Source of the DNA: Stieleria sedimenti
Lineage (GTDB): Bacteria; Planctomycetota; Planctomycetia; Pirellulales; Pirellulaceae
Assembly (NCBI RefSeq): GCF_025060895.1
Contig: NZ_JANZKV010000201.1
Span: 1 to 36,302, forward strand
Length of the DNA: 36,302 bases
Direction: 5' to 3'
Shown: positions 10,832 through 20,000 of the stretch, one piece after another
How the letters are laid out: every line of letters starts with the position of its first letter
How positions within the stretch are numbered: position 1 is the stretch's first letter
The notes under the pieces: generated by a model
Seen by the model: only the letters and a program-made list of their open reading frames with translations
What the model was told of the DNA's origin: nothing
Database searches by the model: none
Made by a program: the position numbers and the translations under genes

Positions 10832-10867
10832 GTGACAGGGGGAAAGAGGAGATGAAGAAACGGACAA

Positions 10868-10891
10868 ACTCAGTACTCAGTACTCAGTACT
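10868..10891. repeat. Three tandem ACTCAGT units
   Basis: ACTCAGT is repeated three times in a row and followed by ACT, in the short gap between the TIM-barrel gene and the aldo/keto reductase gene. It is too short to assign a function; it may be a slippage product. Confidence 0.6.
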
Positions 10892-10902
10892 TGAAACTTC
10901 CC

Positions 10903-11838
10903 TCAACCGTCGTTGTTTTCGGGGCGTCCCTCGACGTAGACCCAATTGTGAATCGGTTTGAGGATCTCTTTGACTTCGGCGACCAGGGTTTCATCCAGGG
11001 GTTCGTCGAGCCAATCGCACCAGCCGGCGACGCGATCGGGGTTGGCCGATCCGACGACACAACTGGCGAAGGATTCGTTGGCGGCGGAATACTGCAGTGC
11101 CAACTTTGCGATATCCGATCCCCGCTCGCGGCAGTGGGCGGCGGCCGCCTTGGCGACCTCACGCACCTGGTCGGTCGCTTTGTGCCACGACGGCAAGGGG
11201 GCGTCGGTCAGCAGCCGTGCCGAAAACGGGGCCGCGTTGATCAGCCCGACCCCGGCGTCGCGACAGGGCTCGACCAGGCTCAGTGCCATGTCATTCTGCA
11301 GCGTGTAGTGGTTGTAGGTCAAAATGACATCCAGCTCGCTGCGACGAATCATCTCGTGAAAGATCTTCATCGGGTATCCGCTGACCCCGACAAATCGAAC
11401 CTTGCCTTTTTCCACCGCTTTCTTCAGGGCGGGGATCGTTTCATTGACGATCTGATCCAGGTCCACGAATTCGATGTCGTGACAGAACACCATGTCCAAA
11501 TGGTCCAACTGCATTCGCTCGAGCGAGATATCGATGCTTTCGGCGACCCGGCGGGCTGAAAAGTCGAAGTGCTGGGGAGCGAAGCGGCCCAGTTTGGTGC
11601 TGAGATAAAAGGAATCGCGTGGCAGCTGCGGCAGCACGCGTCCGAGCATGATTTCGCTCATCCCGCGCCCATAATAGGCCGCGGTGTCGATGTAGTTCAT
11701 ACCACGATCCAGCGCGACGTTCACGCATCGCAGCGCCTCCGACACATCGATCGGGCGGAACTCGGCTCCGATCGATGAGGCTCCGAATCCGAGCACGGAC
11801 AGTTCCAAACCGGTGTTTCCAAGTGGGCGTTTTTGCAT
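10903..11838 (-). CDS. Aldo/keto reductase
   Basis: NAD(P)H-dependent oxidoreductase of the AKR superfamily, 311 aa, cytoplasmic. The catalytic tetrad is complete: Asp51 and Tyr56 in YIDTAAYYG, Lys82 in LSTKLG, and His120 in VFCHDIEF. The opening RPLGNTGLELSVLGFGAS is standard. The overall pattern resembles bacterial L-galactose/L-fucose dehydrogenase-type members, but substrate cannot be fixed from sequence alone. AAGGAG lies about 9 bases before the ATG at 11838, one of the better ribosome-binding sites in the window. It is the first gene of a probable two-gene unit with the TIM barrel, and it diverges from the REC/HD-GYP gene. Confidence 0.92.
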   Translation of the reverse strand: MQKRPLGNTGLELSVLGFGASSIGAEFRPIDVSEALRCVNVALDRGMNYIDTAAYYGRGMSEIMLGRVLPQLPRDSFYLSTKLGRFAPQHFDFSARRVAESIDISLERMQLDHLDMVFCHDIEFVDLDQIVNETIPALKKAVEKGKVRFVGVSGYPMKIFHEMIRRSELDVILTYNHYTLQNDMALSLVEPCRDAGVGLINAAPFSARLLTDAPLPSWHKATDQVREVAKAAAAHCRERGSDIAKLALQYSAANESFASCVVGSANPDRVAGWCDWLDEPLDETLVAEVKEILKPIHNWVYVEGRPENNDG

Positions 11839-12153
11839 CCTGAATGTCTCCTTTTTGTTTCGATCGCTTGAGCGTTGAACCTACCACACAATGGCCACCG
11901 CTGGACACCACCGCCAACGCGTTGCGGATCGATACGTCGCAGCGCGACAGGAGGTATCGGACACCGATTGTGGACGATCCGCCTTCTCGTCGCCGGATCC
12001 GGCAAATGCGATCCATGGGTCAGAACCGGCACAGCCGATTCGATCGGATTGAGGAAAACGGCCAAACCCCGATGAAGCGATTGATAGGATTCGCTGCCCA
12101 CCGCACGCGAACCAAGAGTTCCGCAGAATCTTACTTTCGTTAGGCGGAGTGCC
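11839..12153. other. Divergent intergenic region with two-tier hairpin
   Basis: About 315 bases that must contain the promoters of the aldo/keto reductase and REC/HD-GYP genes. It contains nested inverted repeats at 11930-11959: CGATAC pairs with GTATCG, and inside these GTCGC pairs with GCGAC across AGC. No convincing promoter hexamers were seen. Confidence 0.4.
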
Positions 12154-13380
12154 ATGAGTTCCAACGTTTCCTCGATCAATCATCCATCGTCCCGCCCGGG
12201 GATCCCGATCCCGGCGGTCAACGCCCCCTTGGTCCTCGACTCGCAGGTTCGCGTCGAACGCCGCCAGGACGTCCCTCCCGGCAAGATCATGATCGTCGAT
12301 GACGAGATCGCCAACGTGATGATCGCCAAGAAAATCCTGTCCCAGGCCGGGCACAGCGATTTTGAAACGACCACCGATTCGACGGTCGCGATGAATTTGA
12401 TTCACACGCGCGAACCCGACGTCGTGTTGTTGGACATCAACATGCCGCACGTCGACGGGATTTCGATCTTGTCGCAGATCCGCAGTGTCGAAAAATTCAA
12501 ACGCCTGCCCGTGCTGATCTTGACTGCGAACACTCACAGTGAAGTCAAATTGCGCTGCCTTGAACTCGGCGCGACGGACTTTTTGATCAAGCCGATCGAC
12601 CCGATGGAACTTGCACCGCGGGTTCGCAATGCGCTGCAGAGCAAGATGTACCATGACCAGTTGTTCTATCATGCCGCGGAACTGGAAAAGATCGTGTTGC
12701 GACGCACGAAGGAACTGGAAAAATCGCGTCGTGAAGTGATCTACTCTCTGGCCCGTGCCGCCGAGCTGCGTGACAACGACACCGGAAACCACGTCATCCG
12801 CGTGGGCCGTTACGCGGGCGTGATCGCCCGAAACCTCGGTCTGCCGGAACGCTTCGTCGACGATCTCGAGCTGGCCGCCCAACTTCATGACGTCGGCAAG
12901 ATCGCGATCCCCGACGCCATCTTGCTCAAGCCCGGCAAACTGGAACCGGAGGAATACGAGATCATCAAGGGGCACGTCAAACACGGACGCCAGATCATCA
13001 AGCCCTTCGCCGCCCACGACGCCGCAACGATGCGCAGCCACGTGCAAACCGGCTCGGAAATCCTCTCCGATGGAACCTCGCTGATGCGTTTGGCAGCCAG
13101 CATCGCGCAAACCCACCACGAGAAAGTGGACGGAACGGGCTACCCGATCGGACTGGCCGGTGACGACATCCCGATCGAAGGCCGGATCACCGCGGTGGCA
13201 GACGTCTTTGACGCCCTGTCCTCCGAGCGGCCCTATAAAAAGGCGATGCCTCGCGAGAAATGCTTCTCGATTCTCGAGGAAGGCCGCGGTTCCCACTTCG
13301 ATTCCGACGTGCTGGACGCGTTTTTCGCCGGCGCCGCCGACATCGTTCGCATCCAGGTCGAGTTCGCCGACTACGCCTGA
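12154..13380 (+). CDS. Response regulator with HD-GYP phosphodiesterase domain
   Basis: Two-component output protein, 408 aa, probably a cyclic-di-GMP phosphodiesterase. A 43-residue Ser/Pro-rich leader is followed by a REC domain (about 44-160) with acidic pocket Asp49/Asp50, phosphoacceptor Asp94 in VVLLDINMP, Thr124 and Lys146. A charged helix (about 165-195) links to the HD-GYP domain: HDVGK at 245-249 and HHEKVDGTGYP at 321-331 are intact. Between these, around residues 273-304, the domain has two similar helical pieces (GHVKHGRQII and SHVQTGSEIL) in place of the usual one, an insertion I recall in planctomycete relatives. No sensor kinase gene is nearby, so the partner is encoded elsewhere. 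Confidence 0.94.
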   Translation: MSSNVSSINHPSSRPGIPIPAVNAPLVLDSQVRVERRQDVPPGKIMIVDDEIANVMIAKKILSQAGHSDFETTTDSTVAMNLIHTREPDVVLLDINMPHVDGISILSQIRSVEKFKRLPVLILTANTHSEVKLRCLELGATDFLIKPIDPMELAPRVRNALQSKMYHDQLFYHAAELEKIVLRRTKELEKSRREVIYSLARAAELRDNDTGNHVIRVGRYAGVIARNLGLPERFVDDLELAAQLHDVGKIAIPDAILLKPGKLEPEEYEIIKGHVKHGRQIIKPFAAHDAATMRSHVQTGSEILSDGTSLMRLAASIAQTHHEKVDGTGYPIGLAGDDIPIEGRITAVADVFDALSSERPYKKAMPREKCFSILEEGRGSHFDSDVLDAFFAGAADIVRIQVEFADYA

Positions 13381-13809
13381 TCGCATCCGGCTTAGAAAAA
13401 ACACGAAACGCGACGAAGACCCTCGATCTCGTCGATTGAGTGTGATGCGGACAGATGCGGTCAGCGGATCGTTGTACGACGTCCTTTCCAGGTCGTCCCG
13501 ACCAACCAGTACGACGTCCCTTCCGGGTCGTCGAGGAGAGTCCCGTGGAGAGTCCCGTGGAGAGTCCCACGGACGTCAGCCCGGAAGGGCCATCGTAGCT
13601 GCGAAAAGCCATCGCCTTGAGCTGGACGGTCCCGTGAGATCGGTTATCGATTCAGTGAGATCTCTTCCCAATCCAGGGGTGTCGGCGCCGCGCCCGTCGT
13701 GTTCCATGTTATCCTCTTGGACTTCGTTCCAAGCTGCTGGATTCTCGGCTCGTAGAATCCCAGCGGATGGAATCACAGCAGTGGACACGTTTAGAGAACA
13801 TCAGCAGCG
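13381..13809. other. Intergenic region with direct and tandem repeats
   Basis: About 430 bases without a convincing gene. It holds two similar 24-base units (from 13474 and from 13509) and a 12-base tandem repeat, listed separately. No promoter for the next gene was identified with confidence. Confidence 0.5.
13474..13570. repeat. GTACGACGTC direct repeats and 12-bp tandem array
   Basis: GTACGACGTCC(T/C)TTCC(A/G)GGTCGTC occurs at 13474-13497 and again from 13509 with two differences. Each copy can fold, because GACG-TCC and GGTCGTC are partly complementary. Directly after the second copy, GGAGAGTCCCGT is repeated at 13535-13546 and 13547-13558, with a third unit ending AC at 13559-13570. GGAAGGG at 13583-13589 is complementary to the CCCTTCC of the repeat. 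It looks like another short intergenic element. Confidence 0.65.
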
Positions 13810-14922
13810 ATGACAAGTGCGCAGTGTCGTTGGGGAATCCTCAGCTCGGCTAATATTGCAAGGAAGAACTGGAAAGCCATCCGATTGAGCGGCAACGGCG
13901 TCGTCCGAGGCGTCTCCAGTCGATCGGTCGAAAGGGCCCATCAATTCATCGCCGATTGTCAACACGAAGCTCCCTTTGAGGTGGTCCCCGACGCGTTTGA
14001 TGGACACCAGGCACTGTTGGACTGTGATGAAATCGACGCCGTCTACGTCCCCATGCCGACCGGCAGTCGAAAAGAATGGGTGATCGCGGCGGCGGAAGCC
14101 AAGAAACACGTGCTGATCGAAAAACCGGTCGCTGTCAACGCCGCCGACGCGCAAGAGATGCGTGACGCTTGCGACGCCAACGGCGTTCAATTGATGGACG
14201 GGGTGATGTTCGACCACGGCAAGCGGATTCACGCCGTCGGCGAACAGGTCCGATCGGCATCGCTGGGCCAGATCCGCCGCATTCAAACCCACTTTTCGTT
14301 CACCGGCGATTCGGAATTTCAGTCCGAGAACATTCGCACCGACAGCATCTTGGAACCCCACGGATGCCTGGGCGACCTGGGCTGGTACTGCATTCGTTTC
14401 ATCCTCTGGGCGAGCGGCTTTCGCGATCCTCTGGAAGTCTCCGGACGTACCCTCACCCGTTTGGCACGTGCAGGATCCGACGATTGGGTCCCGGGCGAAT
14501 TCGTCGGCGAACTGATTTTCGATGGCGGACTGACGGCGGGTTTCTTTTGCTCGTTCTGCACCGCCAACCAGCAACTGGCAACCCTCTCGGGTGACTCCGG
14601 CTACCTGACGATCGATGACTTCGTGTTGCCGCTGTACGACTCCAAAACCGAATACCAAATCCATCGCCACGAGTTGCAGATCGACAATTGCCAATGGAAT
14701 TTCCGTCGCCGCAGCGAAACGTTCCAGTGCGATGAATACCACAGCGGTGAATCCAACGCGCAAGAAGTCGAGATGATGCGGACGTTCAACGAGATCGCCC
14801 ACTCCGGCAACCTCGATCGCGGCCTGGCTGACCGCGCGGTCCAAACCCAGCGCATTCTTGATGCGTGTCGGCGGAGCGATGCGTTGGACGGAAAACGAAT
14901 CCCGCTCAACGAGTCCAACTGA
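13810..14922 (+). CDS. Gfo/Idh/MocA family oxidoreductase
   Basis: NAD(P)-dependent dehydrogenase of the glucose-fructose oxidoreductase/inositol dehydrogenase family, 370 aa. The N-terminal nucleotide-binding fold begins CRWGILSSANIARKNWKAI. The family motif EKP appears in HVLIEKPVAVNAADAQEM, the lysine of which usually contributes to catalysis. The C-terminal alpha/beta domain follows (RRIQTHFSFTGD, EPHGCLGDLGWYCIRFI), where the Gly-Asp-x-Gly-x-Tyr pattern fits the active-site helix of members that resemble D-xylose or trans-dihydrodiol dehydrogenases. No signal peptide is present, unlike many planctomycete paralogues that carry a Tat signal. It is followed 61 bases later by a sodium:solute symporter, which suggests uptake and oxidation of one sugar or polyol. 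Confidence 0.92.
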   Translation: MTSAQCRWGILSSANIARKNWKAIRLSGNGVVRGVSSRSVERAHQFIADCQHEAPFEVVPDAFDGHQALLDCDEIDAVYVPMPTGSRKEWVIAAAEAKKHVLIEKPVAVNAADAQEMRDACDANGVQLMDGVMFDHGKRIHAVGEQVRSASLGQIRRIQTHFSFTGDSEFQSENIRTDSILEPHGCLGDLGWYCIRFILWASGFRDPLEVSGRTLTRLARAGSDDWVPGEFVGELIFDGGLTAGFFCSFCTANQQLATLSGDSGYLTIDDFVLPLYDSKTEYQIHRHELQIDNCQWNFRRRSETFQCDEYHSGESNAQEVEMMRTFNEIAHSGNLDRGLADRAVQTQRILDACRRSDALDGKRIPLNESN

Positions 14923-14983
14923 TCGGCACGACGAGCCTGCCCGTCGCTCGGGTTGCGTCCCCTTTCCCGCTTCGGCACGGTCC

Positions 14984-16627
14984 ATGACGATTGCCACCTT
15001 TCTGTTCTTCACCGCCCTGGTCGCGTTTGCCACCTGGTGGGTCACCCGTGGCGGTGGCGAATCGACGGACGAGAGCTACTTTTTGGCAGGCCGATCGCTA
15101 ACCGGTGTCTTCATCGCCGGTTCGCTGTTGCTGACGAATCTTTCCACCGAACAATTGATCGGGCTCAACGCGGCTGCCTTCACCGAAGGACTATCGGTGA
15201 TGGCTTGGGAGGTCGTCGCGGGGATCTCTCTGGTCGCCCTGGCGCTGGTGTTTCTGCCGCGTTATTTGAAATCCGGGATCGCAACCATCCCACAGTTCTT
15301 TGAGCAGCGTTACGGCAGCGGCGTGCGAACCTTGACGACGTTTCTGTTCGTCGTCGCCTACATGCTGATTCTGTTGCCCTTCGTGCTCTACCTGGGCGCG
15401 AACGGATTGTCGGGAATGCTGGAACTGGAATCGCGGTTGAACATGACACAAATCCAAACGATCTGGACGGTGATCATTTTTATCGCAACGGTCGGTGGTG
15501 CCTATGCGATTTGGGGCGGATTAAAAGCGGTAGCGGTCTCGGACACGTTCAACGGTGCGGGGCTGTTGATCGGCGGTTTGATGATCACCTATTTCACGCT
15601 CGCCACGATCGCCGGGGAGGACGGCAATTTACTCACGGCGTTGTCGCTGATTGCCGACCGTGACCCGGACGCCTTCCGATCGCTCGGATCCGCCGATGAA
15701 GACGTCTCCTGGCCGACCCTCTTTACCGGGGTCTTGCTGCTGAATTTTTTCTATTGGTCCACCAACCAACAAATCATTCAGCGCACCTTCGGCGCCAAAA
15801 ACCTGGCCGAGGGGCAAAAAGGTGTCCTGTTGGCCGCCTTCTTCAAAATCTTGGCGCCGCTGATTCTGGTGTTGCCCGGGATTGCGGCGGCGTACTTGGT
15901 TGCCACGAATCCCGAGTTTGCCGATCGCGTCGGAGCGAAGACCGACGGGGCGGCCAACCGGGCCTACGGCACGCTCGTGGTTTCCGTGTTGCCCGAGTCG
16001 TTGGTGGGATTTTTTGCCGCCGTGGTCGTCGGGTCGATCTTGTCGACGTTCAACTCGGTGCTCAACAGCAGCGCGACGTTGTTCTCCCTGGACATCTACA
16101 AAAAGTTCATTCGTCCACAGGCGTCGACGCACCAGATCGTGCGCTCCGGCCAGCTTTGCAGCTTTGTCGTCGCCGTGTTCGCCGTGATCGCCGCCCCCAC
16201 GTTTTTCCATGGCCGTGAAGAGGTTTTTGGTTTCTTCCAAAAGCTCAATGGCATTTATTTCATCCCGATTCTGGCGATCATGTTGGTCGGCCTGACCAAT
16301 CGCACCGTCGACGGGATGTCCGCGCTGATCACGCTGATCGTCGGTTTGACAGCAATGTCGATCGGTACGTTTTTGAGTGGTCAAAGCAAAACAGAGCCGG
16401 GCTGGGTGATCGGGACCTTCGGGTCGGGGTATCACTTCATGGGCGTCGTGTTTCTGGGGCTGATCGTGCTGCAACTGGTCCTCGGCGCGGTGGGTTTCCG
16501 CCGCAGCACGCCCTACGTCCAACAAGATGTGGGGGCGGTCGACCTGACCCCCTGGAAAGCCGCTCCCTACGTCGGCGGCGGCCTGATCCTGTTTGCCATC
16601 TCGCTCTATGCGGTCTTTGCGTTCTGA
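14984..16627 (+). CDS. Sodium:solute symporter (SSS family)
   Basis: Na+-coupled transporter of the SSS/SGLT family in the cytoplasmic membrane, 547 aa from the ATG at 14984. Many hydrophobic helices span its length, from IATFLFFTALVAFATWWVTR to the final LILFAISLYAVFAF, consistent with 13-14 segments. Family features include the first-helix region GGGESTDESYFLAGRSLTG, TNLSTEQLIGLNAAAF, and WGGLKAVAVSDTFNGAGLL after a helix of TVGGAYAI type. A central stretch FNSVLNSSATLFSLDIYKK matches the Na2-site helix with its Ser residues. The pattern is closest to sugar (vSGLT-like) members, though the solute is unproven. The frame is open upstream into the previous gene, but the family-like N-terminus begins here. 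Confidence 0.93.
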   Translation: MTIATFLFFTALVAFATWWVTRGGGESTDESYFLAGRSLTGVFIAGSLLLTNLSTEQLIGLNAAAFTEGLSVMAWEVVAGISLVALALVFLPRYLKSGIATIPQFFEQRYGSGVRTLTTFLFVVAYMLILLPFVLYLGANGLSGMLELESRLNMTQIQTIWTVIIFIATVGGAYAIWGGLKAVAVSDTFNGAGLLIGGLMITYFTLATIAGEDGNLLTALSLIADRDPDAFRSLGSADEDVSWPTLFTGVLLLNFFYWSTNQQIIQRTFGAKNLAEGQKGVLLAAFFKILAPLILVLPGIAAAYLVATNPEFADRVGAKTDGAANRAYGTLVVSVLPESLVGFFAAVVVGSILSTFNSVLNSSATLFSLDIYKKFIRPQASTHQIVRSGQLCSFVVAVFAVIAAPTFFHGREEVFGFFQKLNGIYFIPILAIMLVGLTNRTVDGMSALITLIVGLTAMSIGTFLSGQSKTEPGWVIGTFGSGYHFMGVVFLGLIVLQLVLGAVGFRRSTPYVQQDVGAVDLTPWKAAPYVGGGLILFAISLYAVFAF

Positions 16628-17098
16628 TCGCTGGCGGTCGATCGCAGGCGGGCAGCGGATCCGACCGGCGATCAAGGGGTTTCGTCACGCTCCCCCCTGG
16701 GCGACGCTATCTGCACGTCTTTTGCATGTCAGAGGTTCCCGGGGCGGCGCAACCATCGCAAATGCTCGGTTTGCTTGCCCCGGGCGATGGAGCTACATGC
16801 TCTTGGGGCCAAAAGCGACTCGTGTAGATACCGAGGCGGCAAAGGGAAGTCAGCACGCCCAGGACGACGCATTGCGGGGACGCGATGTGCGCAAACGCCG
16901 CGATTCAACTTCTTCTGGCGCATACCGAGAATTTGCCTCCAGTGGTTCGACCGAGTCGTTTATACTGCGGCTGAAATTTGGCGGGGCTTTGCCACCAATG
17001 AGAACCGAGGCAGAAAATCTGGGCCAAGAGGGCTGCCGAGAGGCGAACGAGCGATTTTTGCCGAGCAACGATCCGAGCACACTGCTAGCGTCATCGCG
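16628..17098. other. Intergenic region before the kinase gene
   Basis: About 470 bases. It contains the second copy of the dispersed 40-base repeat and the inverted 12-base match CGTGTAGATACC (16821-16832). A TATACT at about 16958 could be a -10 element but has no good -35 at the right distance. The kinase frame is open back to 16775, but this extension is Arg-rich and unlike protein. Confidence 0.5.
16680..16720. repeat. Dispersed intergenic repeat, copy 2
   Basis: Partner of 1963-2002: TTCGTCAC, a C-rich block, GGGC and ATCTGCACGTCT occur in the same order and spacing within one base, with about ten differences. It lies just after the symporter gene. Confidence 0.55.
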
Positions 17099-20000
17099 AT
17101 GGATGCACCTCCAGAGAACCCTCCCGCAAATCCGTCCGACGAAACCCAGGGCCGCCCGTCACGCAACGACGAAACGCGTTTATCCAACTCGCTTGAGTCG
17201 TGCATGGATTCGCCGCTGGTGGCGGGACAACACTTTGGCGATTTTCGCATTCGCGAACTGATCGGTCGCGGTAAGGCGGGATTTGTCTATTCGGCCGACG
17301 ACTTATTGGCCAAGCGTCGCTGCGCACTCAAATTGCTGTGCCGCATGTCGTCTCACGATTTGTATCGCAACAAGCTGGGATTCCGCCGGATGTCTCCGTT
17401 CCGGCACCCCTGCCTGCTCCGCACCGATCGGATCGAAATCATCGAGAAGTACACCGTGCTTTCGATGGAAGAGATCGAAGGCGAGACCTTGTATGCGGCG
17501 GCACTGCGGCTCAAAGAATTGCCTCCGCCGGAAGCCTATCGCCGGCTTCATTCCCTGCTGCACGACTATGCCGTCGGATTGGCGATCATGCACTTCGGCG
17601 GCCTGGTGCATCGCGATTTAAAACCGACGAACTTGATGGTCCGCAACAACGGGCACGGCGTGATCGTCGACTACGGCTTGGTCGCCAACTGCGATCCGGA
17701 AACCGATCCCTATGGTCTGCGTCCCTACATCGCCGGTACCCCGCGTTACTTTTCTCCGGAAGCGTTATGGGAACAGAGCTACACGCCGGCGGGCGATGTG
17801 TTCAGCTTGGGCCTGGTGATGCTGGATTGCCTGAACGAGATCTCGGGAAGTGATCGCTGGCTGCGTCAGGGCGATTTCGCCGACTGGGTACGTGATGAAG
17901 ATGAGCAAACGATTGCCGATGCCGTCTCGGGCATGGATGAAGACGTCCCGCCGCTGCTTCGAATGGCCGTCGCCGGCATGCTCAATGCGAACCGTACCGA
18001 GCGCCCGTCGTCCCTTGAAATTGTCGCGATGACGAAGACCGATGACAATCCGATTCGCTTGGTGACCACGCATCATCTGTTCGGCCGCGAACGCGAGTTG
18101 GAACAGTGTGAACGGTGGATCCGTGAAATCTATCGTGGCCGCACCGGACGGCTGCACCTCCACGGCGAAGCGGGTGCGGGCAAGACGCGATTGCTGGATG
18201 AACTCGAGCGTCAACTTCGACAGAACAACTGGGGCCAAGTCTTTCGGGTCAAGTGTCGATCACGCGAAAACCAGACGCTGCAGGTGATGGACCAAATCGC
18301 CGATCAAATCGCCCAGCGTTACTCCCGTTCCGATCGGGACGCGCTGAGACTCGATCCGGTCAGCGCCTCGATCCTGATCCATTCGTTCCCCCAGTTGCGT
18401 CACGTCATCGTCACGGACCTCGCCGAAACGCCCGACATGTTCTCCGCGGCTCCGGAACGACTCGACGCACTTTCGGCCGCGGCACGGCTGAGCCGTCAAC
18501 TGCGCAAGGTCGGTCCGCTGATCATCATCATCGATGACGCCCAGTGGTCCGACCACGACAGCGACACCGTCTGGGACGAGTTGCAAAAGGACACCGATGG
18601 TTTTTTGGGAATCATCACGTCCTCGCGAAAACCGGAAACCAATCAACGCCAAGCGGCCGACCAGTGCATTCACATCGGTCCGTTACCGCCCGAGGCGGCG
18701 CTGTCGTTCTTGCAAACCGCGGCGACGCGTTGGGATGCCAACATCAATCCCGCCGGACTGCAGGAACTGGTCGACGTCTCTCGCTGCAACGCGTTCCGGT
18801 TGCAAGAGCTGGCCGAAGAGTTTCGCCCCGAAGGGATGCTGCACCAGGTCGAAGAATCCAACGACGCCTCGATCTCGAACCTGGGTGACGTCGATCGATT
18901 CTGGCGTGCCCGATTCGACCGCTTGAGCGACGATGCCAAATCCATTCTCGCCTTCATCGTGACCGCGGCGGCCCCGGTTTCGATCAGCCAGCTGGCGGAC
19001 TTGACCGGACGAGGCGAACAGGTCGATGTGTCCGTCTTCGAATTGGTCAACCAACGCCTGGTCAATGACGACGCCACGGGAAAAGAATGCATCACTGTCG
19101 TTCATGACAAGATTGCCGACGGATTGATCGAAAACCTGGACACCAACGAACTCCACCAAGCCCACCTGGCCTGGGCGGACTTGTTATCCAAACTGAATCG
19201 ACCGCGTGATTTCGCTGCCCGCATTGCCGGCCATTATTATGCCGCCGACCAGGAGGGCCGGGCACTGCCGTTCGCGATCATGGCCGCCGAGAATGCCGAC
19301 CGCGCCTTTGCCAAATCGGAGGCGGGCGAGTGGCACGAAAAGGTGCTACGCCAAGTCACCGGGGATGCCCGCGAGAAACACTTGCGAGATGCCGCACGGT
19401 GTTTCCACGAAGCCGATTTGCCGGAGAAAGCGGCCCACTACTATCTCGAGCTCTCCGAAGGGGCGACCGACACGCACGAACGCCTGCGATTCCAAACCCT
19501 GGCGCTGCAACTGCTGCTTCGAAGCGGGCAAATGGACCGTGCCCGGCCGCTGTTGGCCGACCTGTCAAACCAGTTTTCGATCCCCTTCGCCCCGGGGTCC
19601 GGAGAAAGTTCGCTCCCCGATGTTCGCGTGCAACTTGCCCGTCTGGCCGACCGCCTGAGCGACATCAGCGAACTCGAGTTGCACCCTCCAGACGCGGTGC
19701 ACGGCGACGATCGAGAAACCGCCGAGGAGGCGACACAGCGACAAGATTTCGTACACCGACATGATTCCGTCGAAGCCTGCGAACTGCATTTCTGTAGCGA
19801 AATCAGTCGTTCGATGGCGATGCTGGACTTTCGGGGCACGCTGCAATTGGTGCTCCACGGCGCCAACCGGGCGTTGGAACATGGATCGACCAACGAGCGG
19901 ATTCATTTCGGCGCGATGGCACATGTCTGGACCTCGCTGGTGTCCGCCGACCAGACCAGCGATCAGTCTCAAAGCCGTGAATCCCTTGACTCCCTGTTGG

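Noticed and set aside
11881..13404. 507-aa minus-strand frame opposite the REC/HD-GYP gene
   Set aside because: The plus strand carries complete REC and HD-GYP motifs; the long antisense frame is a codon-bias artefact of GC-rich DNA.
13535..13570. CRISPR array
   Set aside because: Units of 12 bases are directly adjacent without spacers, and there are no cas genes.
13801..15045. 414-aa minus-strand frame opposite the Gfo/Idh/MocA gene
   Set aside because: Antisense shadow; it also crosses into the symporter gene.
16775..17098. 108-residue N-terminal extension of the kinase
   Set aside because: Arg-rich with no conserved segment, and runs through intergenic DNA; the ATG at 17099 gives a normal distance to the kinase domain.
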